Source of the DNA: Bacillota bacterium
GTDB lineage: Bacteria > Bacillota > Clostridia > Christensenellales > SZUA-584
DNA length: 64,000 nt
Assembly (NCBI GenBank): GCA_023428025.1
Contig: JAEYZN010000028.1
Span: forward strand, 101,426 to 165,425
Reading direction: 5' to 3'
Numbering within the stretch: the first letter of the stretch is position 1; every line of letters starts with the position of its first letter. This document shows positions 33,169 to 41,747 of the stretch, piece after piece. The position numbers were made by a program, and so were the translations under genes. The notes beneath the pieces were generated by a model, which saw nothing but the letters and a program-made list of their open reading frames with translations, was not told the origin of the DNA and did no database searches.

Positions 33169-33419
33169 GCCATAATCCGCGCGCATTTGTGGACATCACC
33201 GACGTGGTGTGTCCGGTGACGTTTGTCAAGGTGAAGGTGGCGCTGGAGGAACTGGAGAGCGGGGATGCGCTGGAGGTGCGCCTGAACTGGGGAGAACCGA
33301 TCCAGAACGTGCCGCGCAGCCTCAAGGACGAGGGGCATCGCGTGACGGACGTGGCCGCCAACGAGGATGGAACGTGGAGGCTGGTCGTCGTCAAGGACGG
33401 GCTGGAAAGAGCGAGGTAA
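33165..33419 (+). CDS. TusA/SirA-like sulfur-carrier protein
   Basis: 84 residues of the TusA fold: FVDITDVVCPVTFVKVKVALEEL has the key cysteine in the usual CPxxxxxxK context, although the second proline of CPxP is replaced (CPVT). TusA proteins carry persulfide sulfur between enzymes. Overlaps the sulfite reductase gene by four bases, so it probably accepts or guides the sulfide or sulfur made there. AsrC/sulfite-reductase neighbours of this kind are common in anaerobes. Confidence 0.85.
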   Translation: MSHNPRAFVDITDVVCPVTFVKVKVALEELESGDALEVRLNWGEPIQNVPRSLKDEGHRVTDVAANEDGTWRLVVVKDGLERAR

Positions 33420-33470
33420 GAAGGCCGGCAGCGGCGGCTTATTTTTTATGGGGTGGAACGGAGAGTTTCA

Positions 33471-33842
33471 ATGGCAGATACGGTTCGGGTGCTGATCGTG
33501 GAGGACAGCAAATATTGCGCCGACCTCAATGTGCGCGAGCTTAAACGCGGCGGCTTTGACGTGGACTGGGCCCGCGTGGAGAATGAGGAGTCCATGTGCG
33601 CGGTGCTCGGCGGCGGCAGCTGGGACATCATACTGTCGGACAACGCCACACCGCATTTCAATGCCGTACAGGCACTGCTGACGCGCAACCGCATCGCGCC
33701 GCACACGCCGTTCATCATCGTGTCGGAGGACGTGTCCCCCGAAAGCATCCGGTATGCGATGGACAACGGGTGCTGCGCTTACCTTCTGAAGGAAAACCTT
33801 CACCAGCTGGCGATACTGGTGCGCAACATATTAAACCGCTGA
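33471..33842 (+). CDS. stand-alone response-regulator receiver domain
   Basis: 123 residues from ATG 33471. CheY-like fold: VRVLIVEDSKYC (acidic pair), WDIILSDNATPHF (phospho-acceptor Asp), IIVSEDV (Thr/Ser) and AYLLKENLHQL (Lys). No output domain, so it acts by phosphotransfer or protein contact. It is interleaved with sulfur genes; the histidine kinase at 35403 is the likely partner. Confidence 0.88.
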   Translation: MADTVRVLIVEDSKYCADLNVRELKRGGFDVDWARVENEESMCAVLGGGSWDIILSDNATPHFNAVQALLTRNRIAPHTPFIIVSEDVSPESIRYAMDNGCCAYLLKENLHQLAILVRNILNR

Positions 33843-33853
33843 GGGCAGGAACA

Positions 33854-34675
33854 ATGAGCTTTTCCAACGAACAGATGGAGCGTTACTCGCGCCATATCAT
33901 ACTGAAAGAAGTGGGCGTCCGTGGCCAGAAGAAGCTGATGGCGGGCCGTGTGCTGATCATCGGCGCGGGCGGCCTGGGCGCGCCGGCGGCCATGTATCTC
34001 GCGGCTGCGGGTGTGGGGACAATCGGTATCGCGGACGCGGACGCGGTGGACCTGTCCAACCTGCAGAGGCAGATCATCCACGCCACGAAGGATGTGGGCA
34101 AGCCCAAGGTGATCTCCGCGCAGGAGAGCATCGGCGACATGAACCCGGATGTGGAAGTGGTGCCGTACCGCGAATGGGTCAGTGCTGCCAATATCGCGGA
34201 TATCATTAAGGACAGGGATTATGACTTTGTGCTGGACGCGACGGATAACTTTCCGGTCAAGTTTCTGATCAACGACGCGTCCGTGCTGCTGGGTAAGCCG
34301 TTCTCGCACGCGGGCATCATCCGTTTTCAGGGGCAGCTGCTGACGTACGTGCCGGAACAGGGGCCGTGCTACCGCTGCGTGTTTCACAGCCCGCCGCCGC
34401 CCGACGCGGTGCCCACCTGCCGGCAGGCGGGTGTGCTGGGCGTGATGGGCGGCGTGATCGGCACGCTGCAGGCCACCGAGGCGCTCAAATACCTGCTGGG
34501 ACTGGGCGATCTGCTGACCGGGCAGCTGCTGACGTATAACGCGCTGACGATGGAATTCCGCAAGGTGAAGCTGGCGGCGGATCCGCGTTGCGCCGTCTGC
34601 GGAGAAACGCCCTCCATGACGGAATTGTCCGACTATAAGCAGCCCGTCTGCGACATTAAGCCCGTTAAGGAATAA
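33854..34675 (+). CDS. E1-like adenylyltransferase (MoeB/ThiF/HcyF type)
   Basis: 273 residues. SRHIILKEVGVRGQKKL at the start, ATP loop IIGAGGLGAPAAMYLAAAGVG, DLSNLQRQIIHATKDVGKPK (arginine/lysine catalytic set), DATDNFPVKFLINDA, and zinc cysteines CYRC and CAVC. These enzymes adenylate the C-terminal glycine of a ubiquitin-like sulfur carrier. The carrier gene lies 112 bp downstream and a JAMM peptidase overlaps that, giving the trio described for Wolinella HcyF-HcyS-HcyD. It could also serve thiamine or molybdopterin synthesis, but no thi or moa genes are nearby. Confidence 0.9.
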   Translation: MSFSNEQMERYSRHIILKEVGVRGQKKLMAGRVLIIGAGGLGAPAAMYLAAAGVGTIGIADADAVDLSNLQRQIIHATKDVGKPKVISAQESIGDMNPDVEVVPYREWVSAANIADIIKDRDYDFVLDATDNFPVKFLINDASVLLGKPFSHAGIIRFQGQLLTYVPEQGPCYRCVFHSPPPPDAVPTCRQAGVLGVMGGVIGTLQATEALKYLLGLGDLLTGQLLTYNALTMEFRKVKLAADPRCAVCGETPSMTELSDYKQPVCDIKPVKE

Positions 34676-34694
34676 GTGGAATAAAAAATACCGT

Positions 34695-34744
34695 TTGCAC
34701 AACCATGGTAACAGGTATATAATTAAACATATAAGAATAATATG
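34695..34744 (+). promoter_or_regulatory. promoter of the sulfur-carrier/JAMM operon with shared motif (copy B)
   Basis: TTGCAC (34695-34700), 17 bp, TATAAT (34718-34723), then T and AAACATATAAGAATAATATG (34725-34744). Matches copies A, C and D. Confidence 0.75.
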
Positions 34745-34787
34745 AGAAAGCGGCATATTGTCTGCCGCCACAAAAAAAGGAGCCAAT

Positions 34788-35000
34788 ATGATTGTCACGA
34801 TAAACGGCAAGGAGACGCAGGTTGACAGCGGCATCACCGTCAAACAGCTGCTGGATACCCAGTACGTGGAGATGCAGGAATATGTCACGGTGCAGCTGAA
34901 CGACGAGATCATTCCCCGCGACGCCCACGCCTCCACTGTTGTTGCGGAAGGCGCGGTAATCGAGTTCCTTTACTATATGGGCGGCGGATCGGCATGCTGA
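34788..35000 (+). CDS. ThiS/MoaD-like sulfur carrier with C-terminal extension past Gly-Gly
   Basis: 70 residues from ATG 34788 (AAAGGAG upstream). Beta-grasp fold: IVTINGKETQV, ITVKQLLDTQ, VTVQLNDEIIP, and end YYMGGGSAC. Mature ThiS/MoaD carriers end in Gly-Gly; here Ser-Ala-Cys (or Gly-Ser-Ala-Cys) follows, so a peptidase must trim it. The overlapping JAMM gene is exactly such a peptidase. HcyS of Wolinella is known to be made with an extra residue removed by HcyD. Likely acts as the thiocarboxylate sulfide donor for homocysteine or cysteine synthesis. Confidence 0.88.
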   Translation: MIVTINGKETQVDSGITVKQLLDTQYVEMQEYVTVQLNDEIIPRDAHASTVVAEGAVIEFLYYMGGGSAC

Positions 35001-35431
35001 AGCTTTCGCGAAAGCATGTGGACGGTATCGTGGCGCACGCCAAAGCCGGGCTGCCGCATGAGGCGTGCGGGCTGATCGCAGGGGAGCGGCAGGCGGATAC
35101 CAAGAGGGTCCGCAAGATCTACCGGCTGACCAACATAGACGCTTCTGCCGAACACTTTTCGATGGACCCCAGGGAGCAGTTCCGCGCCATTGCCGACATG
35201 CGAAGCCTGGGGTTCGAGCTGCTGGGCAACTTTCACAGCCATCCGGCGACACCGTCCCGGCCTTCGGCCGAGGACATTGCGCTGGCGTTCGACCCGGCGC
35301 TCAGCTACGTGATCGTCTCGCTGATGGACGCGGAGCCTCAGATGAAGAGCTTTCGGATCGAGCAGGGCGTCGCGCGGGAAGAGGATATCGTGGTGCTGGA
35401 CGATGACGACGAACCAGACTGGAACATCTGA
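34994..35431 (+). CDS. JAMM/MPN+ metallopeptidase (HcyD/Mec-like)
   Basis: 145 residues. Complete JAMM active site: Glu23 in PHEACGLIAG and HSHPATPSRPSAED with His81, His83 and Asp94 (HxHx10D). Such small prokaryotic enzymes cut after the Gly-Gly of sulfur-carrier proteins, both to mature them and to release the amino-acid product. The gene overlaps the carrier gene by seven bases. It also overlaps the following kinase gene by 29 bases. No S-transferase (MetY/CysM) is in the window. Confidence 0.9.
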   Translation: MLKLSRKHVDGIVAHAKAGLPHEACGLIAGERQADTKRVRKIYRLTNIDASAEHFSMDPREQFRAIADMRSLGFELLGNFHSHPATPSRPSAEDIALAFDPALSYVIVSLMDAEPQMKSFRIEQGVAREEDIVVLDDDDEPDWNI

Positions 35432-36401
35432 GAAGGCGTACAGAAACGCCGCACGCCGCAAGGCGGGGCGGATAGTACTTGCCGTTACGTTTTTTACAAT
35501 GATCCCGGCGCTGGTTTTTTATTTGGCTATACGGGCGGGCCTTGGCCTGCCGGCCTGCGCGGGTTTGAGCGTGGCGGTGCTGCTGGCAACGCTGGCGGGC
35601 GCGTTGCTGCTGCCCGGACGGCGGAAAAAGGCGGGCGCCGGACCGCCGCCGCTGCCGGAAGCGAAAGCCGATGAGTTCACCCGGACGCTGATCGAGGCGA
35701 ACAGCGAACTATCGTCCTTCAACTACACCATATCCCATGAGATCAAAGCGCCTATCCGCGCGATAGACGGATACGCCCGCATATTTTTAGAGGATTACGG
35801 CGGCGGGCTGGACGACGAAGGCCGCGGGCTTATCGAGAGCATACGCAGCATCTGCAGAGAGACGATCGCGCTGGCCAATAAGCTGCTGGAATACACGCGT
35901 TTTGTCCGGGAACAGCCATGCAACGAGGTGGTGGACCTGCGTGCGATCGTGGAGGAGGTTTTCGCCAGCCTGCAGACCGCCGAGGACGCGGACATCGCGC
36001 TGCGGTTTGAAGCGCCGCTGCCGCATGTGATCGGCGACAGGGTGCTGCTGCATCAGGCCTTTTCCAACATACTCTCCAACGCGTATAAATTCACGCGCGG
36101 CAAAGCGGGCGGCCTCATCACCGTGGGCTTTGGTCAGGCGGCAAGCGAGGACGTATTTTTCGTGCGGGACAACGGCGCGGGCTTTGACGTGCAGTTCTCG
36201 CAGAACCTGTTCGGCGTGTTCCAGCGCATGCATACGGCGGACGAATTCGAGGGCAGCGGGCTGGGGCTGGCCATTGTCAGAAAGATCATCCTGCTGCACA
36301 AAGGGCGGGTGTGGATCACCGGCGAGGTGGGCAACGGCGCGACCGTGTTTTTCACACTGCCGCCAGACAAAATACTCAAAAGCACGAATGGGAGGGCATG
36401 A
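35403..36401 (+). CDS. membrane sensor histidine kinase
   Basis: 332 residues. Two transmembrane helices (about 22-42 and 47-66) with almost no extracellular loop, then a HisKA domain (SSFNYTISHEIKAPIRAIDGY; His phospho-site) and a HATPase_c domain with N-box NILSNAYKF, G1 VRDNGAGFDV and G2 GSGLGLAIVRKI. The lack of an outer domain suggests sensing within the membrane or through partners. Start ATG 35403 lies within the JAMM gene. Likely partners are the receiver at 33471 and the AraC-type regulator at 43051. Confidence 0.88.
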   Translation: MTTNQTGTSEKAYRNAARRKAGRIVLAVTFFTMIPALVFYLAIRAGLGLPACAGLSVAVLLATLAGALLLPGRRKKAGAGPPPLPEAKADEFTRTLIEANSELSSFNYTISHEIKAPIRAIDGYARIFLEDYGGGLDDEGRGLIESIRSICRETIALANKLLEYTRFVREQPCNEVVDLRAIVEEVFASLQTAEDADIALRFEAPLPHVIGDRVLLHQAFSNILSNAYKFTRGKAGGLITVGFGQAASEDVFFVRDNGAGFDVQFSQNLFGVFQRMHTADEFEGSGLGLAIVRKIILLHKGRVWITGEVGNGATVFFTLPPDKILKSTNGRA

Positions 36402-37042
36402 TGGCGCATTTTCCGGTTTTTGTCGATTTGAACGGCAAGCGCTGCGTGGTGGTGGGCGGCGGCGCAGTGGCGGCGCGCAAGGCGGAGACGCTTGCCGATT
36501 TCGGCGCGGTCGTGGCCGTGATCGCCCCCCGGATGTCGGTCACGATGCTGCGGCTGGCACGCAGCCGGAGCATCGCATTGATCAAGCGGGCCTACGAAGG
36601 GCCGCAGGATCTGGCAGGGGTGGCGCTGGCCGTGGCAACGACGGATGACAGCGTCCTCAATGAGCAGATCTCAATGGACGCGCAGGCGGCGGGCATCCCG
36701 ATAAACGTGGCGGACGCGCCACAGCTGTGCACCTTTCTTTTTCCCGCTGTTGTACGGCGTGGTGAGCTGGTGGCTGGTCTCACGTCCTCCGGACGATGTC
36801 CCGCGCTGACGGCGCGGCTGCGCAGGCAGCTGGACGCGGCATGGCCGCCGGAGTTGGAGTGCACATTGCAGGAGCTGTCTCGGATGAGACAGCAGATAAT
36901 GGCGCAGACGAACGACGCGGATGAACGCGCCCGGCAATTGAAAGCGCTGGTGGACGCCGCGCTGGGGTTTGATACCCCGGAACAGGAGCAGAATAGGTCG
37001 CAGCTTCATTTTCAACATCCTGCTGAACACATCGGCTTATAA
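36401..37042 (+). CDS. precorrin-2 dehydrogenase (SirC/CysG N-terminal type)
   Basis: 213 residues from ATG 36401 (GGAGG five bases upstream; ATG 36398 is one codon longer). PVFVDLNGKRCVVVGGGAVAARKAETL is the NAD-binding start of the CysG N-terminal/Met8 family; later TSSGRCPALTARLRRQLDAAW. It oxidises precorrin-2 to sirohydrochlorin with NAD+. The length leaves no room for a separate ferrochelatase domain; a bifunctional Met8-like activity cannot be excluded. It supplies sirohaem for the sulfite reductase with the downstream hem operon. Confidence 0.88.
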   Translation: MAHFPVFVDLNGKRCVVVGGGAVAARKAETLADFGAVVAVIAPRMSVTMLRLARSRSIALIKRAYEGPQDLAGVALAVATTDDSVLNEQISMDAQAAGIPINVADAPQLCTFLFPAVVRRGELVAGLTSSGRCPALTARLRRQLDAAWPPELECTLQELSRMRQQIMAQTNDADERARQLKALVDAALGFDTPEQEQNRSQLHFQHPAEHIGL

Positions 37043-37087
37043 CATTCTGTATTCAGATTATGACCAGAGGCCCTGATAATTTTATGC

Positions 37088-37136
37088 TTGCATTTCGGTC
37101 GACCTAATAATATAATAAACATATATGAAAAGTATG
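37088..37136 (+). promoter_or_regulatory. hem/sirohaem operon promoter with shared motif (copy C)
   Basis: TTGCAT (37088-37093), 17 bp, TATAAT (37111-37116), directly followed by AAACATATATGAAAAGTATG (37117-37136). Best match with copy D at 45622, 17 of 20 identical or better. Confidence 0.8.
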
Positions 37137-37153
37137 GTAAAAGGAACATGGCG

Positions 37154-38368
37154 ATGCATCTGATCATGGCGGAGATTGACCATACCGCGCCGCTGGTGCT
37201 GCGTGAACGTTTTGCCTTTTCCGAGCGTGACGCGGAAAGCGCCATGCGCGCTGCGTGTCAGCTACACGGGGTGAACGGATGCGCGGTGCTGTCCACCTGT
37301 AACCGCACAGCGCTGTGGCTGTCCGCTTGCGATGGCTGTGAAGCGGACCCGGCAACGCTGCTGTGTACGTTGCGCGGCGTGGAAAGCGCCGCAGGCAATG
37401 CGTATATCAGCCGGGCAGGGGATGAAGAGGCAGCCCGTCGGCTGTTTGAGACGGCATGTGGACTGCGGTCAAAGCTGCGTTTTGAGGATCAGATCATCAC
37501 GCAGGTGCGGCAGGCACTTGTGGCCTCACGCCGGGCGGGGGGCGCGGATGAGTACATCGAGCGGCTGTTCCAGTGTGCGGTGGCGTGCGCCAAGAAAATC
37601 AAATCAACGACCCCTACGGAAGTCAGAGATGCGTCGGCGCAGATACTCGTGTCGGCGCGGTCTGTTTTTATACAGCTTAAGGACCTTCGCTGCCTTGTAA
37701 TCGGCAGTGGGCAGATGGGACAGCTGGCCGCACAGACGCTGGCGACACATGGGGCACGCGTGACCGTGACCACAAGGCAATACCATTATGGCCGCAGCAT
37801 TGTGCCGCAGGGCTGCCGCGCGGTGCCGTATGACCGGCGGTACGACGCGCTCGCCGCGGCCGATCTGGTGCTGGGTGCGACGCGCAGCCCACATCATACG
37901 CTGTGTGCGTCCCAGGCGGGCGGTATACTCGCGGACGGCAGGCTCCGGCTGCTGATCGACCTCGCCGTTCCCCGGGATTTCGAGCCGGAGCTCGGCTGCA
38001 TCGGATGCACGAAGCTGGTTAACATTGACGAGCTGTATGGCGCTTTGCCGGATATGGACCGCAACGCGGCAGCCGCGGCAGCCGGGCAGGCGGCGCGCAT
38101 CATCGACGCGGCGCTGGCCGACTTCTCGCGCTGGGTTGCGGAACGGAAGAGCCTTCCGGCATTGCAGGCCGCGGCGGATGCGGTGGCGCAGAAGCTGGCA
38201 CGCCGGATGGCGGGTGAACAGGATACAGGGCTGTCGGGAGGTCACGAAGCGGCGAAGCAGGTGCTGTTGTCGCTGTTCTGCGAGCTGCAAAAGACTTGCG
38301 GCAACGCGCTGGCGGACGGCCTGAACGCATATACGGAAAAGAACGGCGGCAGGGCGGTGAGGCCGTGA
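37154..38368 (+). CDS. hemA: glutamyl-tRNA reductase
   Basis: 404 residues from ATG 37154, eight bases after AAAAGGA (ATG 37148 is nearer than usual). Catalytic cysteine in LSTCNRTALWL, EDQIITQVRQAL, NADPH loop VIGSGQMGQLAAQTLATHGA and a C-terminal dimerisation helix region. It reduces Glu-tRNA to glutamate-1-semialdehyde, the first step of C5-pathway tetrapyrrole synthesis. First gene of a tightly packed operon hemA-hemC-cobA/hemD-hemB-hemL, followed by a regulator. Overlaps hemC as GTGA. Confidence 0.93.
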   Translation: MHLIMAEIDHTAPLVLRERFAFSERDAESAMRAACQLHGVNGCAVLSTCNRTALWLSACDGCEADPATLLCTLRGVESAAGNAYISRAGDEEAARRLFETACGLRSKLRFEDQIITQVRQALVASRRAGGADEYIERLFQCAVACAKKIKSTTPTEVRDASAQILVSARSVFIQLKDLRCLVIGSGQMGQLAAQTLATHGARVTVTTRQYHYGRSIVPQGCRAVPYDRRYDALAAADLVLGATRSPHHTLCASQAGGILADGRLRLLIDLAVPRDFEPELGCIGCTKLVNIDELYGALPDMDRNAAAAAAGQAARIIDAALADFSRWVAERKSLPALQAAADAVAQKLARRMAGEQDTGLSGGHEAAKQVLLSLFCELQKTCGNALADGLNAYTEKNGGRAVRP

Positions 38369-39267
38369 CGCGGGAGATACGTATCGGCAGCCGCCGGAGC
38401 GAGCTGGCCGTGATTCAGACGCGCCTGGTGATGGCCGCCGTCGTGCGGCGCTACCCGGCGCTGACGCTGACGTTGGTGACGATGGACACGCTGGGCGATC
38501 TGGACCAGACCCGGCCGCTGGAGGGCGGGGACGGCAAGGCCTTGTTCACGGACACGCTGGAGGCGGCATTGCGGGAAGGGCGTATCGACCTGTGCGTGCA
38601 CAGTCTCAAGGATATGCCGGTGGAACAACCGGGGGATTTGTACGTGGCGGCGTTTTCCAAACGCGCCGACCCCAGGGACGCGTTGATACTGCCGCAGGGG
38701 CAGCTGTTCTTCGGGTCTGAGACATTGAGCGGCGCGGAGATCGGGTGTTCCAGTGCGCGCCGGCGGGTGCAGCTGCAAAATATTGCGCCCCATCTTAAGA
38801 CGGCGGACATTCGCGGCAATGTGCCTACGCGGCTGAACAAGCTGGACAGCGGTCAATACGGCGCGCTGGTGCTCGCGATGGCGGGACTGGAGCGTCTCGG
38901 GCTGGCGCAAAGGGCCAGCAGGATATTCGATACGGATGAGATGGTGCCCGCGGCGGGCCAGGGCATACTGGCCGTGCAGGCGCATCGCGGCGGCGATCAC
39001 GCTTTTCTGGATGCGGTGAACGACGCCGACGCGGCGCTGGCCGCGCAGGCCGAGCTGGCGGTGATGCGCGCTTTGGATGGCGGCTGCAGCGTGCCTGCCG
39101 CCGCATACGCCGAGGTGCACGGCCAAGAGCTGCGCATTAAAGGCATGCTGGCGGATGATGGATCGATATACAAAGATGTTGTTCTGGGGCAGAGGAAAAA
39201 TGGGCTTGAGCTGGCCGAAGCGCTGGCAAAGCGGCTGAAAAATGGGGTGAGTGGCATTGGCAAATGA
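38365..39267 (+). CDS. hemC: hydroxymethylbilane synthase (porphobilinogen deaminase)
   Basis: 300 residues from GTG 38365, coupled to hemA by a GTGA overlap. REIRIGSRRSELAVIQT, DLCVHSLKDMP, the arginine-rich SSARRRVQLQ, GNVPTRLNKL, and cofactor cysteine in LDGGCSVPAAAYAEV. It joins four porphobilinogens into hydroxymethylbilane. Complete length and all key residues. Overlaps the next gene by 17 bases. Confidence 0.94.
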   Translation: MTREIRIGSRRSELAVIQTRLVMAAVVRRYPALTLTLVTMDTLGDLDQTRPLEGGDGKALFTDTLEAALREGRIDLCVHSLKDMPVEQPGDLYVAAFSKRADPRDALILPQGQLFFGSETLSGAEIGCSSARRRVQLQNIAPHLKTADIRGNVPTRLNKLDSGQYGALVLAMAGLERLGLAQRASRIFDTDEMVPAAGQGILAVQAHRGGDHAFLDAVNDADAALAAQAELAVMRALDGGCSVPAAAYAEVHGQELRIKGMLADDGSIYKDVVLGQRKNGLELAEALAKRLKNGVSGIGK

Positions 39268-40768
39268 GACAGGCAAAGTGTGGCTGGTGGGAGCGGGGCC
39301 GGGCGCGGCGGGATTGCTGACGGTAAAAGGGCGGCAGCTGCTGGACGAGGCTGACGTGGTGGTGCACGACGCGCTGGTCTCTGACGAATTGCTGTGCAGC
39401 CTGCCCGATGATAAGCTGATCAGCGCAGGAAAGCGGGCAGGCAACCATTCCATGCCCCAGTCGCAGATCAACGCAATACTGATAGAAGAGGCGCGAAAAG
39501 GCAGGCGCGTGGTGCGGCTCAAAGGCGGCGATCCGTTTGTGTTCGGGCGCGGTGGCGAGGAACTGCTGGCGCTGGAAGACGCGGGCATATCGTTTGAGGT
39601 GGTGCCGGGCGTGACGTCGGCATTTGCGGCGGCTGCTTATGCGGGCATACCGGTGACGCACCGGGGGACGAGTTCGCTTGCGCACGTCATCACATGGCAC
39701 GGAGAGGCTTCCGCGCCGCAGCACGAAACGCTGGAGGCGCTGGCGCAGTCCGGCGGCACGCTGGTGATACTGATGGGCGCGCGGTTCGCCGCCGACATCG
39801 GCGCGGCGCTGATATCCGCGGGCTACAAACGCAGCACACCGGCGGTGATCATCGAGAGCGCCGCCACAGCACGCCAGCGTGAATTGGCGGTGACGCTGAA
39901 CGAGCTGGCCTTCAGCGACCTTCATGAAAATGTAGCGCTACCCGCCGTGATTGTCGTCGGAGAGGTCTGCGGGCTTAGGGAAACGCTGGCGTGGGCGCAG
40001 ACCCAGCCGCTTTTCGGCTTGCGCACGGTGGTGACACGGCCTCATCCCAAATGTGACGCGCTGTGCGAAAAGATACGGGCGCTGGGCGGCGAGGCGATTC
40101 CTTTTCCGTGTATTGAAACGGTTCCTATCGAGGTGCCGTCGGATAAATTGGCGTGTGTGCGCGATTACGCGTGGATCGTCTTTGCCAGCGCCGTGGGTGT
40201 GGAGGCTTTCTTTAAGGCCTGCCTGAACGCCGGGCTGGACAGCCGCCGTTTGGCAGGCAGCCGCGTCGCGGCGATCGGCCCCGCCACGGCGGAGGCGCTG
40301 CGCCGGTGTGGGCTCATTGCCGACTATGTGCCGAAAACATATGATTCCTTGAGTCTGGGCAGAGAGCTTGCGGAACGCATGGGGGGAAGCGAGAAGGCGC
40401 TGCTGATCCGTGCTGAAGAAGGCTCCGATTCGCTGCCCGCGGCTCTGTCGGCAGGCGGCGCGGCATACGATGAACTGCCCGTATACCGCACGGAATACCG
40501 GACTTATGGGCGTGCGGCGGACATTATCCGCAAGGGCCGCTTCGACTGCGTTGTTTTCTCCAGCGCATCCACGGTGCGCGGTTTCGCGCGATGTCTGCCG
40601 GATATCGATTTCGCACGTATGCATGCGGTCTGTATCGGAGAGCCCACAGCCAGGGCGGCCGAGGCGCTGGGAATGCTGCAAATAACGGTTGCGCCGCAGG
40701 CCACGGCTGACGGCCTGTGCGAAGCGCTGGCCAGGCTGAACGCAGGAAGGACGGAACATGGAATTTGA
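39251..40768 (+). CDS. cobA-hemD: uroporphyrinogen-III C-methyltransferase / uroporphyrinogen-III synthase fusion
   Basis: 505 residues from GTG 39251. Residues 1-245 are the SAM-dependent methyltransferase: KVWLVGAGPGAAGLLTVKG, VVRLKGGDPFVFGRGGEE, VVPGVTSAFAAAAYAGIPVTHRG (shortened here to its core), and a VVGEVCGLR end. Residues about 260-505 are the synthase (FGLRTVVTRPHP, FASAVGVEAFF, VFSSASTVRGF). The fusion turns hydroxymethylbilane into uroporphyrinogen III and then precorrin-2, committing the flux to sirohaem or corrinoids. This fusion is common in Clostridia. Confidence 0.93.
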   Translation: MALANETGKVWLVGAGPGAAGLLTVKGRQLLDEADVVVHDALVSDELLCSLPDDKLISAGKRAGNHSMPQSQINAILIEEARKGRRVVRLKGGDPFVFGRGGEELLALEDAGISFEVVPGVTSAFAAAAYAGIPVTHRGTSSLAHVITWHGEASAPQHETLEALAQSGGTLVILMGARFAADIGAALISAGYKRSTPAVIIESAATARQRELAVTLNELAFSDLHENVALPAVIVVGEVCGLRETLAWAQTQPLFGLRTVVTRPHPKCDALCEKIRALGGEAIPFPCIETVPIEVPSDKLACVRDYAWIVFASAVGVEAFFKACLNAGLDSRRLAGSRVAAIGPATAEALRRCGLIADYVPKTYDSLSLGRELAERMGGSEKALLIRAEEGSDSLPAALSAGGAAYDELPVYRTEYRTYGRAADIIRKGRFDCVVFSSASTVRGFARCLPDIDFARMHAVCIGEPTARAAEALGMLQITVAPQATADGLCEALARLNAGRTEHGI

Positions 40769-41747
40769 ACTCGTGAAGCGGCCAAGGCGGCTGCGTATGA
40801 GCCCCGGCATACGCGCGATGGTGCGGGAGACGCGCGTGAGCCGGAATGCGCTCATCTATCCGCTGTTTGTACGCGAAGGCCGTGGCATACTGGAGGATAT
40901 ACCGTCGCTGGACGGCCAGAAGAGGTGCTCGCCCGATACGCTGCCATATTTGCTGGAAGACGCAATAAAGGCGGGCGTGGGGTCTGTGCTGCTGTTCGGC
41001 CTGCCCGGGCACAAGGACGAGAAGGGCAGTGCGGCATGGGCGGAGGACGGGCCGGTGCAGCAGGCGGTGCGCGAGGCCAAGCGCCGCTTTCCGGAACTGG
41101 TGGTCATCACGGATGTCTGCTTGTGCGAATACACCAGCCACGGGCATTGCGGCGTGGTGAGAAACGGGTGCGTCGCCAACGATGAAACGCTGCCTCTGCT
41201 CAGCCGCGCGGCATTGTCTCACGCGGAGGCGGGCGCGGATATCGTCGCGCCGTCCGATATGATGGACGGGCGCGTCGGTGCAATCCGCAGAGCGCTGGAT
41301 AACGCGGGCTTTGCGGACACGGGCATCATGTCGTATGCGGCCAAATACGCGTCGGCGTTCTACGGGCCGTTCCGCGAGGCGGCGGGCAGCGCGCCGGCGT
41401 TCGGAGACAGAAAAGGTTACCAGATGGATTTCCACAACGCCCGCGAGGCGGTCAGGGAAGCGGCGCTGGACGTGGAGGAGGGCGCGGATATGCTGATCGT
41501 GAAGCCCGCGCTGCCGTATCTGGACGTGGTGGCGCGCGTATCGGCCGCGTTTGACATGCCGGTGGCGGCATACAGCGTCAGCGGCGAATACGCCATGCTG
41601 CGCGCGGCGTCCCAAGCCGGGTTGCTGGATGAAACGGCGGCGGTCTGCGAAACGGCGGCGGGTGTGTTCCGCGCTGGCGCGGCCATGCTGATCACTTATT
41701 ATGCGCCGCAGCTGGCGGTGTGGATCGGCGAAGGGAGGCTGGGCTGA
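40758..41747 (+). CDS. hemB: delta-aminolevulinic acid dehydratase (porphobilinogen synthase)
   Basis: 329 residues. RNALIYPLFVREG, zinc-type cysteines in TDVCLCEYTSHGHCG, DMMDGRV, YAAKYASAFYGPFREA (first active lysine) and LIVKPALPYLD (Schiff-base lysine). It condenses two aminolevulinates to porphobilinogen. The cysteine set predicts a zinc enzyme. Overlaps cobA-hemD by 11 bases and touches hemL. Confidence 0.95.
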   Translation: MEFELVKRPRRLRMSPGIRAMVRETRVSRNALIYPLFVREGRGILEDIPSLDGQKRCSPDTLPYLLEDAIKAGVGSVLLFGLPGHKDEKGSAAWAEDGPVQQAVREAKRRFPELVVITDVCLCEYTSHGHCGVVRNGCVANDETLPLLSRAALSHAEAGADIVAPSDMMDGRVGAIRRALDNAGFADTGIMSYAAKYASAFYGPFREAAGSAPAFGDRKGYQMDFHNAREAVREAALDVEEGADMLIVKPALPYLDVVARVSAAFDMPVAAYSVSGEYAMLRAASQAGLLDETAAVCETAAGVFRAGAAMLITYYAPQLAVWIGEGRLG

